This document shows positions 22,621 to 47,390 of a stretch of DNA of 64,000 bases, one piece after another (the first letter of the stretch is position 1; every line of letters starts with the position of its first letter). Origin of the DNA: Bemisia tabaci (Eukaryota > Arthropoda > Insecta > Hemiptera > Aleyrodidae). The position numbers were made by a program, and so were the translations under genes. Location of the stretch: contig NC_092794.1 in the NCBI RefSeq assembly GCF_918797505.1, positions 62,419,167 to 62,483,166 on the forward strand, read 5' to 3'. Under the pieces are notes generated by a model. It searched no databases and had not been told where the DNA came from. It saw only the letters and a list, made by a program, of their open reading frames with translations.

Positions 22621-24365
22621 ATAGGCGAATCGGAGCATGTCATGTCGTTTCATTATGAATGCGAAACGCGGAATTGACGATAAAACAAATGCTAGCATCT
22701 TTGGAAAATTACTCTAGGGTGAATATTTAATGTCCGCGAGAAAATGCCATGTATTCGCAACAATGACTGTTAGAGGGACATCAGTCACATTCGCTTTGGT
22801 CGATTTAACAAAGTAAGTTCTTTTTGCGCGGTCTTAGTTGTTATACTGTCAATGAGAATAGTCTCGTTAGTTTTTCATTCTTTCCGCCCCATTCATAAAG
22901 TGTAGAAAGCCTCTAAATACTCCTTTCTTACACATTTTTCCGAATATCTAAGCGTCTGTTTAAGCATTGTTGAGTCTCGATCATCGATTATTCGCGATAG
23001 CTCCGGTCCCGATTATCGCGGATAACCACACGGAACATACACTCCATCCTCCATGCTGCATCCAGTAAATCATGCATATTATCTTTTATGTTAGAAATAA
23101 TGGAGGAACTAATTATAAGAAGCAAGAAATCCATCCATATCAACCCGATCTCTTTTTAACACAATGATTATCTAAGTAAGGCTTTTTCATGCCATTCATG
23201 TAGGCATTAGAGGCGAGGATGTACATGTGTGAAAAAAATGTATGTTCTATTTCTCAATCAGAAAATAGCTCAAGAACATACCAGAATGGGAAAATTTACT
23301 GGAAAAAAAGGACCTTTGATAATTCAATGCTACTGACTTTCCGAGCAGATCAAGGTTAACTAGCTCTTCAGATAGTGCAATTTTTTTTCCTATGAATACT
23401 TTTTGACATCATTTTCGCTTCGCCTTTGCTCTATTTTGTTTTAACGATTATCAAACTTATTACGCACAAGCAAACTCTACCTTTGAACCTCCCGGACTGT
23501 GCTTTTGGCGTGAGATTCATGAAAGATCTATCTTTCAACCTTTGTTTGGAGCCTTGGATTTTGGAAAAAAAGCACCCGTGTGCTTAACTTTCATTATCTC
23601 TCAGAAATTATTTCGCTTACTTCTTGTTGAGAGAATAAGTATTTGTGATTCAGTTTAACGAATAGAAAATAAAAAATTATCAAGAAAAATAAAACAATTA
23701 GAGGAATCGTAAAAATAACGATTAATCAAATACAGTATGCAACATAAACCCGAAATTAGTCCGAACGGATTAATTTGAGGATGTGGGGTCATCCCTTTAT
23801 CACGTAACGCACTTTTTTGGCTCCAATCCTCCCCTTTTGTAACGCTACTGTGACGTAGGCCCCTCTCCTTCAACACGTAAAAACAATAGCGGCGAAACAC
23901 CTTCCTCGACCCCCTCCCCTTAGAGCATAACGTAATTTAGGGACAGCCCATATAAATTAAATGTGCATTATTTAGCTAAGAGCCCCATAACTTACTTTTT
24001 TAAATAGGATCGATCATTTTGGAATTGGACTTGATTGAGGATATTGTCTATAAAAAATATCTGCAGAGAATTTATATTTAAATGTTGAGGGTTCGTAAAG
24101 GGTCATTGGAGAGGCCTAAGATCCGATTATCGATCGTCTAGACTCCAGAAGGGGGTCTAGGGGGCAGGGAATCCAAGGTCTAACATTCCTACCACTTAAA
24201 ACGGATCAACCACTTAACTTACACTTGATCTCATATATAGGCCCTACAAGAGCTCCCATTTTGAGAAAAGTTAATCAGATGATCTGCTCAAAAGTTATGG
24301 CAGTTTTAATGTTTGAACGTACGAACATCCTGCTCCCCGCATTTCCCTACCGCACTGGACGGGAG
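22621..24365. other. No gene seen
   Basis: AT-rich spacer apart from the decayed element at 23745-23953. Confidence 0.5.
23745..23953. mobile_element. Decayed element with TTACGTAA-type ends
   Basis: Reads toward ACGTAATTTAGGGACAGCCC at the right, with several CGTAACGC / GTGACGTA words and CCCCTCCCC stretches. Similar words (GGGGCCATTCAAGCATTACG, then CCCCTCTTCTCC) occur at about 54761-54860 in a Ptp99A intron. Ends unclear. Confidence 0.4.
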
Positions 24366-24532
24366 CGTTGCCGAAGGAAAAACGCCGTATGAGCGTTCAA
24401 ATAAAAACGCACAAAATTCTCTAAAAAATTTAGAGAAAAATATTTACAATTTTTTTCGAAAATACATGATTTGTTGAAGGATTATTGGCAACTCTCAAAT
24501 GTTCATACGGCGTTTTTCCTCAAGCACGACAG
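24366..24532. mobile_element. MITE family C, copy 4 (internally deleted)
   Basis: About 167 bp. It keeps both TIRs (GCCGAAGGAAAAACGCCGTA and CGGCGTTTTTCCTCAAGCAC) but lacks about 85 bp of interior compared with the other three copies. Ends and TSD are degenerate. Confidence 0.7.
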
Positions 24533-24753
24533 CGCGATCGCCGAATTTGGATCTCTCCGGTGATCCTTTGCGATCCTTGAAAAGTCGGATAAAAATGTTG
24601 TGTGCCTATTTCTGCAGGGCGACAGGCAATCCTCCATTGCTACATAGAGAGAAGAGGATACCCTTCATGTCAATTTATAGAAGCATTTCACTTAAAAACC
24701 TGCAACGCCATAGATTCAAACATTCGACGGATTTGAAATGAAATTTTACATTT

Positions 24754-24875
24754 GGACGTATTTCTATAAAACGGAACTATGTGCATTAAAACACGAGCCT
24801 TGAGACCCATAAGAATACATGCATAACAGGGCTTACGTCATAATGCACATAGTTCCGTTTGACAGAAATACGTCC
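24754..24875. mobile_element. MITE family B, copy 2 (122 bp, ATTT TSD)
   Basis: Starts GGACGTATTTCTATAAAACG and ends with its inverted partner ...AGAAATACGTCC. Flanked by ATTT at 24750-24753 and 24876-24879. Same length as the copy at 4947-5068. Confidence 0.88.
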
Positions 24876-25438
24876 ATTTGCATGCCTATGTTCTGCTGCA
24901 GAGCTCTTGTTCATGTCCACCAAGCAAGTCTCTTCACCTGGAATCTGCTATGAGCATTCTAACAGAAACGATTCAACTTTTTGGTTGCAAAAATTGATTC
25001 TGCCCTCCCTTAACAGCAATAGCGAGCCCAGGCCGGGTTTACGTTTTTCTCTTTTAATTATGATTATTCCTCTCTCTTTCGACATCTTTCAGTAGTAGTT
25101 CTTTGACGCCGTTTACTACATTCGTCAATGTTCCTTCCAAACTTACATTGCGCCAAAGTCTCTTGGGAATCTAGCATTATACTGGGTGTACATTTATGCA
25201 TGCCTTTCAATACTCTAAAAAATTCCAAGATGATAAAATCGAAAGATCCCGTGTACAGGAAACTGACATAGCTTTTCTAAGTATGAAATGTTTTTTTTAG
25301 TTGGATAAAGAATGGACTTAACCAAGATTTGACGATAATGTATCGGCAACTCAAGAGATACCTTTAGCTTCTCGCTGATTACATCCTTTTTCGGCAACAC
25401 GAAGAGGACGAAGGATAGACCTAAAAAAGCACATACCT

Positions 25439-25715
25439 CTGCGGGCCGATTATTGAAACTGATAGACAAAGCTATAGACAAAGACGACAAAAGAGATTTG
25501 GAGGGATCCTAATGGTGGAAGCAGGTGGTGGCAATGGACATAGGAGGTAGGTAATGGACCAACTAACAGCAACCTACCAAAGACCCGACAGTTAGTCCAT
25601 CATTTTCTTCCTTAGTCTATAAGAACCAGTCATGTAAACCAATAAGATCGCTCCATACTCCCTATGTCTTCTTTGTCTATCGCTTTGTCCATCAGTTTCA
25701 ATAATCACCCCGCAG
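25439..25715. mobile_element. TIR element (about 277 bp)
   Basis: The left end CTGCGGGCCGATTATTGAAA pairs with the right end TTTCAATAATCACCCCGCAG. Pairing extends through CTGATAGACAAAGCTATAGA to about 60 bp. No TSD was established. Confidence 0.75.
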
Positions 25716-25921
25716 TTCTCCTTCATCCTGTCTTAGTCGGTCGACAAACACAAAATTTGAACATTCAGGCTGCCCGCTGCCTATGCTCAAATCAAATAAG
25801 ATTTCATGAGATTTTAAAATGATCACGGATTTTTACGCAAACCTTGGAAAAGTCAGTTAACTCCTTCGTCGGTCGAACACCTTTCGACATTTTCCCGAAA
25901 TATATCTACTCGTTTTCCTCA

Positions 25922-26118
25922 CACTGAAAAAAAAAAACTCCGGCCGTAGAGGCCGGACTTACGGGCTATACATATCGTCCGAGTTCCGGGCTCAGAGGCC
26001 GAAAGTTCCGGGCGTAACACCCGTAGCAATCGAAGCTACGGCTCCAGCACCCGTAACTCTCGGCCTCTGAGCCAGAAACGGACGGTATGCCTACACAGCC
26101 CGTAACTTTTTTTCAGTG
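25922..26118. mobile_element. MITE with CACTGAAAAAA ends (197 bp)
   Basis: CACTGAAAAAAA at the left and TTTTTTTCAGTG at the right. The GC-rich interior is itself nested palindromes, for example GGGCTCAGAGGCCGAAAG with CTCGGCCTCTGAGCC. Confidence 0.8.
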
Positions 26119-27552
26119 AACCGTTAAGAACAAATGTTGTAGACTTCCTACTTTGAAAAATATTCAAGCATTACGTAAAAATCATTATTCGCATGAATTC
26201 CTCGTACCTTCATTCATTCATTGGTACTGAAATAAAAATTTGGTCAATCATATGCATGTCAAATAGGATTGAATTTCTCATATACAAATTTCGTACTAAC
26301 CCTATGTGTAGAAACGTGGCGTCTCCCGCATTAACGCTTGAAAATAACCATTTCCTCGAGGAAAATTGGGAGTGTGAAGCATCACATTCGCCAAAATCAT
26401 GCATTTTATTTAAATCAATTGTGGAGACTTGAAGACGAGTAAAAAAACCGAGTTTGCATTAAAACCATCAAGTTGGAGTTTAGCATGATTTCCTAGACTT
26501 GAATTAAAGAACCACATATGAGGAGCAAAATACCTACACAAATTTTCAATTAGATAACTATTTCGCTGCAAAAAGGGTGTAATGTGGCCTACCTCGAAAA
26601 TTGAAGGCAAAATAACAATGTGTCCACGCGACCTCTAACTATGCAGTCAGAAAACGTCACCTACGTTGAAAGCAAGTAAATCCTAATTCAGATATCTGCT
26701 TGCGTTTGTATTAAAGTGAACTGTTATTCATAGTTCCGACGAATTAAACATACGTTTCAAATTCAAGCATGCTGGATTGTTACTCACCAGAGGAGTTACT
26801 CCATCTCCGAAACCCATTTTGGTTACCAAAAACTTGTCAGTTGCACAGGGAGACTAGACAGTAGAGCGCGAACACTGAACTATTTTCAAACACCTTGTCA
26901 CAAACAGTGAAGAAAAGAGTTTAAAACTTTTAAAACTTTTAAAAAAAACTTTTAAAACAGACCCCGCACTTGAAAAAAAGGACAAACCGTGCGCCTCGGT
27001 CGGTACCGCGTTGGGATAAAACTCGCGACAACAAGAAAAGCAGGCGAAAAACTCAAATGTAACGGCGTTAATTGGAAAGGGCTCCCTATTGAGAAAATTG
27101 GCGCGAACGATCCACAATCAGGTCAACGCCAGTCTTAAATTAGATCGGGAACCTCAATGAAAACTTTCCTCGAGTATGAATGGCGGTTGAAGAAGCGCTG
27201 TGCACTCGTGCCGGCTTTTGCAACACGCATTTGAGTGACAGAGCGCCCGGTGCCGGTTCGACTAGATAGACTTCCGCGAAAAACTGTGCGAAAATCTATT
27301 GCGGACGGCCCGACTCGGTACGCAGTTGAACCGGACTTTATCAAGAGCAACAGCTTTGCGGCTCTTGCATATTTTGTCCTTATCATTGACTTTCCTCCTA
27401 CATTTTCGTTTTTGCTTGTACAAATATCATCAAGCCGAAATTTAATGTTTAGCGCCCTAGGCTACAGTGTAATTGGCGCTTCAACATTAGGCGTTCCGGG
27501 AGAGCGCGGGGGGGGGGGGTGGCTTACTAAAAAATCTCGCTTTATCAACGGG
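26119..27552. other. No gene recognised
   Basis: Frames on both strands at about 26850-27400 are GC-richer than the surroundings, but neither resembles a protein family I know. A G run (about 27510-27519) precedes the palindrome. Possibly part of an unknown mobile element. Confidence 0.4.
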
Positions 27553-27975
27553 TGCAATTTAAGTATTAGATACCACCAACATGTTTTTAAAAAAATTAAA
27601 TATTTTCCAAACACTTAGCATCTTCCTCTCAATAGGGCCCGAAGGAAGCACTGGAAAAAAAAACCACATTGGATCTAGAGCCCAGACTCTTAAAAACAGC
27701 GACAAGAAAAAATACTCTTGATTCAATCAGATTTTTGCTTAAATCGAAAGAAAATCCGCTCAAATTAAGAGGCTTGGTTTTTGATGTAACCAAAAATCCG
27801 ATTGAATCAAGAGTGTTTTTTCTTGTCGATGTTTTTAAGAGTCTGGGCTCGAGATCCAATGTGTTTCTTTTTGCCAGTGCTTCCTTCAGGCCCTATTGAG
27901 AGGAAGATGCTAGGTGTTTGGAAAATATTTAATTTTTTTAAAAACAGGTTGGTGGTATCTAATACTTAAATTGCA
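27553..27975. repeat. 423-bp palindrome with mirrored frames
   Basis: The left arm TGCAATTTAAGTATTAGATA pairs with TATCTAATACTTAAATTGCA at the right. Pairing is near-continuous to the centre at about 27764. Each arm encodes nearly the same frame (MDLEPRLLKT...), on opposite strands, as expected of any palindrome. It may be the core of a larger element reaching about 27430-28138, whose right end has the CCGGCCCTG end seen in the hAT-like element at 10240. Confidence 0.85.
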
Positions 27976-28309
27976 AAATTTTTGACGCCAGAAAAAAACT
28001 GGTTTTGAAAAATAAAGTGACCGAAAACAAAAATAAATTTTTAATACACGAGTGCAGATATTTTGAAATAAAACCTGCATTATTGTGCGCCTTCTAGAAT
28101 ATTACACCCTAGGATAGCCTAATAGCAAATCCGGCCCTGTGTACAATTTTGCAATACAAACGTGGGTGAGTCTCGGGAAATAGGACGCGGAAGAGACAAA
28201 CGAAATATATTAAGGAGGTATATTCAAAAGATGAGTTCCTTCACGGAGAACAGTTTTCTAATTCATAATATCCTCATCGTATTTCTATTTGAACCAATCG
28301 GAATCCTTG

Positions 28310-28390
28310 ACGTTGCACCGATGACTCATCGGTGATAGGTGATCGGTCATCGGTGACTCATCGGTTAATATCTCATCGGCGATGAGATAT
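28310..28390. repeat. CATCGGTGA-type simple repeat
   Basis: Irregular repetition of ATCGGTGA / ATCGGTCATC words. Low-complexity; nothing else seen. Confidence 0.6.
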
Positions 28391-30424
28391 TTGTTACAAC
28401 GATTAGAATTTCATACAGGAAATCCGGTTGTTTCAAACAGAATTGCGATGAGAAAAGTATCAGCAGGACGTTCCGATAGGAGCTCGGTGATATTTTTCTC
28501 TGAGCTTGTAAGTAGTAAACAGGCTTACGTTCCGATCGGAAAAATAGTTAAAAACTTCGCAACCGGAAAGAAAAGTATTATTCTGTGAAAATCTGATTTT
28601 TCGTATATATTGTAACATTCGCACATTTTTATTAGCTTGTAAAGTGTCGGACTGTACGTCCGATACCTATTCAAAACTAACAAAAATTGTATTTTATAGG
28701 GTTTCCGCGGGTATAACGATTATAAGACCATGCCATGTACGCTTGATTGCAGTGTGTGCAGTGGCAAGTTTTGTCTGAAAACGTATTTTTCCATTTATCA
28801 ACGGGTGCATTTGTTTTATGCATCAGTATAACAGACAATTAGGAAAAAATTCACGAGAATGGTTCGTCGAATAGGATTCCCAGACAATTTTAAGTTGACA
28901 TTTTTTAATTAATGAATTTTATTTATCAAAAAAAGAATCGCCACGGAGTCGAACTTCGCACTCACAAGTTTGACAATTCTTCGATGAACAAAAATTCCCC
29001 GCACCTATACGATTTTTCTTTTATTTTTCTTCATAATTTTTTCCCAAGTTTTGTTTAAGCCTCGAAATTCCTCCAAGAAATCTCACGTCACGGAAAAAAG
29101 GACAATGTGTGTAATAACGTTTACTCTCGTGTAACTCTCATCACGTAAGCGTCGAAATGAAGGCGCATAATTTTTCTGAGCAGCGGAGTTAGAGCGATGC
29201 AATGCATTGACAAATTATAGCTGTTCGAACTTTCCTATCGAAAAATAGATCCACTAATTTTTTGTGGCGTTTTTAATAAACTTTGTTGCGACGTCGCTGA
29301 ATAAAGTCGCGAAATTTGATTTGCGATCATGTTGTAGAGGCTGCGTTGATTTTTAAACCCAAACCAATCAAAAAAGTTTTGTTACTCAAAATCCTCTTTT
29401 TCCGAAAAAATTGTGACCATAAATTTAAATTAATTTAGGTACGATTCTACGCTTTAAAGACAAGACGAAGAGAAACGGTGATTCCAAACTTTTCGAATTC
29501 CGTCACGATTGCACAATAAGTATCCTTCAAGTCACCGAAGTTTACACTATTAACAGTGTATTTTCCTCGGAAAATTCACCATAATTGTGGGCAAAAAAAG
29601 GGAAGGGCTAAAATAAATATGTGTTGTTTCAAACATTTCAAGACTCGGAAAATTTCGAAAAGTCGTCAAAGAAATCTTAAAAAATTTAATTTTTAAGGCT
29701 ATTCGCAAATTTTCATTTTTTATTTGGAGCCTCTTTGGCAAGTATCAATCTAATCGAAGAGACTTAATTTGGAGCTAACCACTTATGCTTTCCGAGAAAA
29801 AAAATTCGAATAGATTTTGGGTCCAGTTCGTTGCGAATTTCCACTTTTGTCCCACAGAGTTGAGCTTCCTTTGAAACAACACACATAAATTCTAAGAATG
29901 CAAATGAAAATCCTCCATTGTCAAACTTTAGTTGAAATAATGAACGAAAAATCAAAGTTTCGGGTACCGGTTAAGCGCGTGACGACTGAATGACTCCCGT
30001 ACTAAAAGTGAGACTGAGATCCCTGGAAATGCTGCCCCAGTGCCCCGTCCCAACACCCTGATGTCAGAGGGTAAGATCTTGCGGGAATTACGTCAGCCGA
30101 CCACGGCTCGCGATGATATAACAAATGCTGATCATTGCGTAATGCGTTGCGGACACCCCTTGCACAATGCCTAGCTCTACCTTTTGAAGGGGAATTTTAC
30201 AATGCCGATCGGGTATTGCCTATATCCACCTTTGAAGGCGGTTTTCGACGTAGTTGGACATTTCATCCGAGTTCAGAACCACTTTTTCTCGACATTGAAT
30301 CTTGACAAGTTTCATGGATCTGATAGATTCTTTCTGACCTACTTTATCGCAAGATGGTTCCAAAAAAGTTCCATACCATCGGTTTTTCTTTCTAGCCCCA
30401 TGTGATCTTTGCCCAAGGCCATCT
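28391..30424. other. No gene seen; weak inverted repeat
   Basis: ATGTGTTGTTTCAAAC (about 29619) and GTTTCAAAG-type words inverted at about 29870 (TTTGAAACAACACACAT) suggest a decayed TIR element of about 270 bp. Otherwise nothing. Confidence 0.4.
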
Positions 30425-30500
30425 AACCTAGGTAGGTTACCAGCCCGAGAATCGAACTTGCATCATTGTATTACATCCATTTGGCGGCTAAATGGGAGAG
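30425..30500 (-). mobile_element. Possible tRNA-like SINE head, minus strand
   Basis: On the minus strand a B-box-like GTTCGATTCTC (30447-30457) follows an A-box-like TTAGCCGCCAAATGG (about 30481-30495). Weak call. Confidence 0.3.
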
Positions 30501-30981
30501 AATCAGAAACTAATGGACGTAACCTATTGAACATTTCCAAGATTCTCTCCTTGCTATAATTTTATTTAGGTAATTGCAAGCCATGGAGTTAGCAATCGTA
30601 AGCCCAATGAAAAATAGGATAGTTTTGGTCATCGGTATATCATTAGAAATATTTCGTAATTTTGGCTCCCTCTCAACTTAGTAGAGAGAATACCATTAAA
30701 CATTTTTCGAAACTTTTCAGAGAATAGGTATTTCTTGGAAAGGTGAAAAAAAATCATGAAACATTTTTTTGTACTATCTTTCAAAATAAAATACATGAAA
30801 GGCAATTTGCGACGTTGCAAACCGATATACGTGATTGAAAAAGTTCTATTATTGATTTACCACAATTACCATTAAATAAGCGTTTATGCGAGAATTGAGG
30901 GAAAATAAGGAGGAATCGAGCTGTTAGAGTGGATCAGTTCAGTCGGTGGGCATTTTCATAACTTCATGTAAGATGTAGGTA

Positions 30982-31246
30982 AATTGGATTGCATTTTGCA
31001 AAAAGGAACCACTAGCATTGCAATGATGCTAAGATTGTGCAACTTTATCTTTTGCAATAAATGTGCGGAAATCGTGAAAAACTATGAAATTTAGATGGTA
31101 ATTTTTGTCTTAAATTTACAGTTTTTAGCGAGTAAAATAGAAACTATTAATGGATAATCGGGGTTTTCCTCCAAGACAAAAGAAGTTGCACAATCTTAGA
31201 AACATTGCAATGCTAGTGGTTCCTTTTTGCAAAATGCAATCCAATT
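30982..31246. mobile_element. TIR element with about 65-bp arms (265 bp)
   Basis: Left AATTGGATTGCATTTTGCAA, right TTGCAAAATGCAATCCAATT. Pairing continues through GGAACCACTAGCATTGCAAT and AAGATTGTGCAACTT. AT-rich centre without coding potential. Confidence 0.85.
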
Positions 31247-32780
31247 GATGTGTTTCGCTAGCATTCGTCCAAGACATTAGCCGTTGTGTATGTGAATGGA
31301 TGGTATGTATATGTATGTAATTTTCATCAGTAGAACTAAAGGGGGACCGTTCCCCCTAGAATTCTTTACTCACCCCTCCCCCCTCCAGAAAATGTAAGGA
31401 ATTCTGATAAAGAAAAGAATGTTTTAAATATTTGAAATTGTGTTTCAATCAATTTTTCAGTAAGAATAGATCAGAATCGCTCTAAAGATGACTCGATCAT
31501 TTAAAAATGTCTCGAGAAGGCCCCCGCGGACCCCCCCCCCCCCCCCCTTGGAGCTGAGTAAGTCCTCTCGAGTCCCTTTTGGAGCTTGTGGAAATTTCGA
31601 GGCTCTCCTGATGAGGCGCCCATCTGGCCTCCACACTATTTTCCTAGCCGCGCTCATGGTAATTTTAAAATTTTTCAGTCAGCTGAAACAAGTATTTGAG
31701 TTTCTGTTGGATTAGAACCAGAGACAGGCGATGGTCAACGCTCGCAGATCGGGTATGAATTAGATTCAAATTTTCAAATGTTGCCCAATTTAAATCATGT
31801 AACCTAACCTATAGACAAATAAAGCACCGCTACACATACATTCTGAATTATTCCTTTCGCCATTATTCATTTTTTTTACTCTCACAATTAGCTCGTACAT
31901 GATTAACACAATCCAGTCCGTTTTCGGCACTAGTTTTCGGTTTTTTTTAGCACCACCTTCCCTTCGAAAGGCCAACCTCCCATTGAAAGGTATAGTCGTC
32001 ATCCAGCTCTCCCCCCCCCCCCCCCCCAGGTGCCTTGTCAATCATGGTTGATTTATTACTTATTCACAATTTTCATGGATATAAAATCCATTTACAGAGA
32101 GAAAACAAAACAAAATAACAAGCTGATGAGCTTATGAAGCTATAAAAATAGGAGATCAAGAGTGAACAAAAGAAAAAAAGAAACTTAATGGCACCCTTGA
32201 TCTGATCAGTAACCAGGGTCTAAAAGCACCTAGTGGCGCGTTTAACAAGTGTAGGTAAATCAGCACCAAGATCATTACTTACATGGTTCAAACACTTTAA
32301 TACTGGTTTCCACATGTGAGATCCAAGATCAAGTAAAAATGATTTATCTTTACCCATCCGGGGGGGGGGGGGGGGGTTGAAATCGGCAGCGATAATAAAA
32401 TAAGAAAATATAAATGACAAATAAATATAGAAAAGAGGCCGTTATACATACAACCATTTCAGGATGCTATCCAATAATGTTGCGTAAAGACTAAAAAAAA
32501 ATTATAGTCCGTTTTAATTAAAATCTGAGCTCAGATTCGGATTCCTCGTTGAAAAATAACATAATTTGATGTATCATACGTGCAGACTTTATCCTAAGTA
32601 TGGACATCACTTCAACGAGTCCATGGGAGTCCTTCTGTTTACATTCTCGGAAATGTGGGTCACGGAAGATAAAGAGGGAACCGATCGCGAACGAAACCAA
32701 ATTCTGTTAGCGCCTGGCGCTACCGTCGAATTCCGCGAAAACAGTCAAAACAGTCAAATAATCTTTTAATGCAGGTCAAA
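31247..32780. other. No gene seen; three C/G homopolymers
   Basis: Spacer upstream of the Sec23 promoter region. The homopolymer runs are the only distinct structure. A frame at 31488-31715 passes through the C17 run and is not credible as a gene. Confidence 0.45.
31531..31547. repeat. Poly(C) run
   Basis: 17 C in a row. Two further C/G runs of similar length occur within 850 bp, at about 32011-32027 (C) and 32360-32376 (G). Confidence 0.85.
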
Positions 32781-32786
32781 TCGACA

Positions 32787-32794
32787 TATCGATA
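32787..32794. promoter_or_regulatory. DRE-like motif TATCGATA upstream of Sec23
   Basis: A perfect palindrome TATCGATA lies about 150-200 bp upstream of the proposed first exon. In flies this is the binding site of DREF, typical of housekeeping core promoters. Further CGATA/ATCGA words follow to 32822. The match is seen in the sequence; the role is inferred from Drosophila. Confidence 0.45.
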
Positions 32795-32939
32795 CAATCG
32801 ACAGCTATCGACTTTCGATACTAGTGCTAAAATCATAACAAATCTATCCTAACCTCACTTTTCTTCCGCCCAAGTCGATGACGTGGAGAAGACGTTGGAT
32901 CAGTTTCAGCTGTATTACGGAACTTATACAGGGTTTAAT

Positions 32940-33005
32940 TTTTGATTGTCGTCAGTTTATTTGTTTAATTATTAATTCTTAAATCGATATGGTAAAAAAG
33001 TGCTG
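32940..33005 (+). other. Candidate 5' untranslated exon of Sec23
   Basis: The first coding exon of Sec23 is preceded by a clear acceptor (TTTTTTCCAG, ending 33966) ten bases before the ATG, so an upstream noncoding exon must exist. The best donor upstream is GCTG|GTAAGTC at about 33005/33006. The exon start is not defined by sequence. This is inference from splice signals only. Confidence 0.45.
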
Positions 33006-33940
33006 GTAAGTCTATTTTTGTTCAAGCCCCTTTCCTTCATTTCATCTTGGAACTGTCGAAAGCCATCCAGTTTTTGCCAGTTCAAGGTTTCATTGATCCA
33101 TCATAAACTCCTGATTTCTTCTAAAGTATACTTTATATTTCTGTGTAGCTCTACTATTTCATAATTAGAGGCTATTTCCGACAAAGTCCAATTCAGTAAG
33201 TGGTACGCTAAAGTAAATCCCATGAAATGCATTGTGATCAAGTCGCCAAGTCAGTGCAGTGAAACTTTCGAAAGTTCATTATAACTACTTGCTAAAATTT
33301 TGAAATTTACTGGAAAGATTGCATGACCATTCACAATCTGTATTAACTCTGCGGACACTTAAAGTGATTAGAAACCACTTCTAGACACCTCTGTATTTTA
33401 TGTCGGGTGGACCGAATATTTATCTATTTGAATGCTCCGGACTGTCCTGAGTTTTCTGAGAATCACCACATCATCACTTGAACCCTTCATTTAAGCAGTA
33501 TTTCTCTTACAGTTACCTTGGATTTTTCCTGTGAAGTTACTCTAACATAGACGCAGGGAAACTTCTGTCAGAATAAGAAATTTAGCATGAAAATTCTAAA
33601 TTCACTTTTTTCCAAGGCTTTGTTGAAATGATCAGGAATAGCAATCAGAATTTTACATTTTACTCCAAGTCTGCATTTAGCATCTTCAGATTGAGTACTG
33701 TGAAAGCGAGTAGGATCAATCTTAAGCAATTGTTCACAGGTTGCAAAAATGCTCAGGAAAATTCTAGGGCAGTCAACCGTATCTTCAAATGAAAATCAAC
33801 ATTCCTTTAATAAAATCAAATGCATGCTTATAAACACAGCATCATAAATGTGATGCATGTGCCATTGCAGCTCATGTCTCCAGCCACAAAAGCACTCTTA
33901 TTTTCTGTGCCACTGTTACTCAGTAGAGGATCTAGCTTAA

Positions 33941-47086
<13,146 letters not shown>

Positions 47087-47116
47087 AGTTGATTTCTTTG
47101 AACCATGAAACTTAAC

Positions 47117-47220
47117 AATTAATTACTTAGGGGGCATCTTGTACACTTCATGTTTATCTAAAACCTTTTAATTAATTAATTAATTACTTAGGGGGCATCC
47201 TGTACACTTCATGTTTTTCT
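47117..47220 (+). repeat. 61-bp tandem duplication in the Sec23 3' UTR
   Basis: Two near-identical units begin AATTAATTACTTAGGGGGCA at 47117 and 47178. They share the following GTACACTTCATGTTT segment. The duplication lies wholly within the 3' UTR. Confidence 0.85.
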
Positions 47221-47366
47221 AAGACATTTTATAAAAAAAGTATGTAAATAGAAGCTGAGCTTTTCATCCATTTTTTACAATGAACATGTTTTAAATATCA
47301 ATTTTGTTTTTATATTGCAATAGTTTGGAGAGAACTATGCTTTCATAGTTTATTTATGTTTTATGC

Positions 47367-47372
47367 AATAAA
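47367..47372 (+). terminator. Poly(A) signal AATAAA of Sec23
   Basis: AATAAA lies 281 bp after the Sec23 stop codon and is followed by a T/G-rich stretch and an A run at about 47,392. It is the first good signal after the stop, so the 3' UTR is probably about 300 bases. Confidence 0.6.
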
Positions 47373-47390
47373 ATGTTGGTTATTTTATAA

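Noticed and set aside
27235..27618. 127-aa plus frame with an overlapping 83-aa minus frame
   Set aside because: No recognisable similarity, runs into a G homopolymer and the palindrome; left as unknown.
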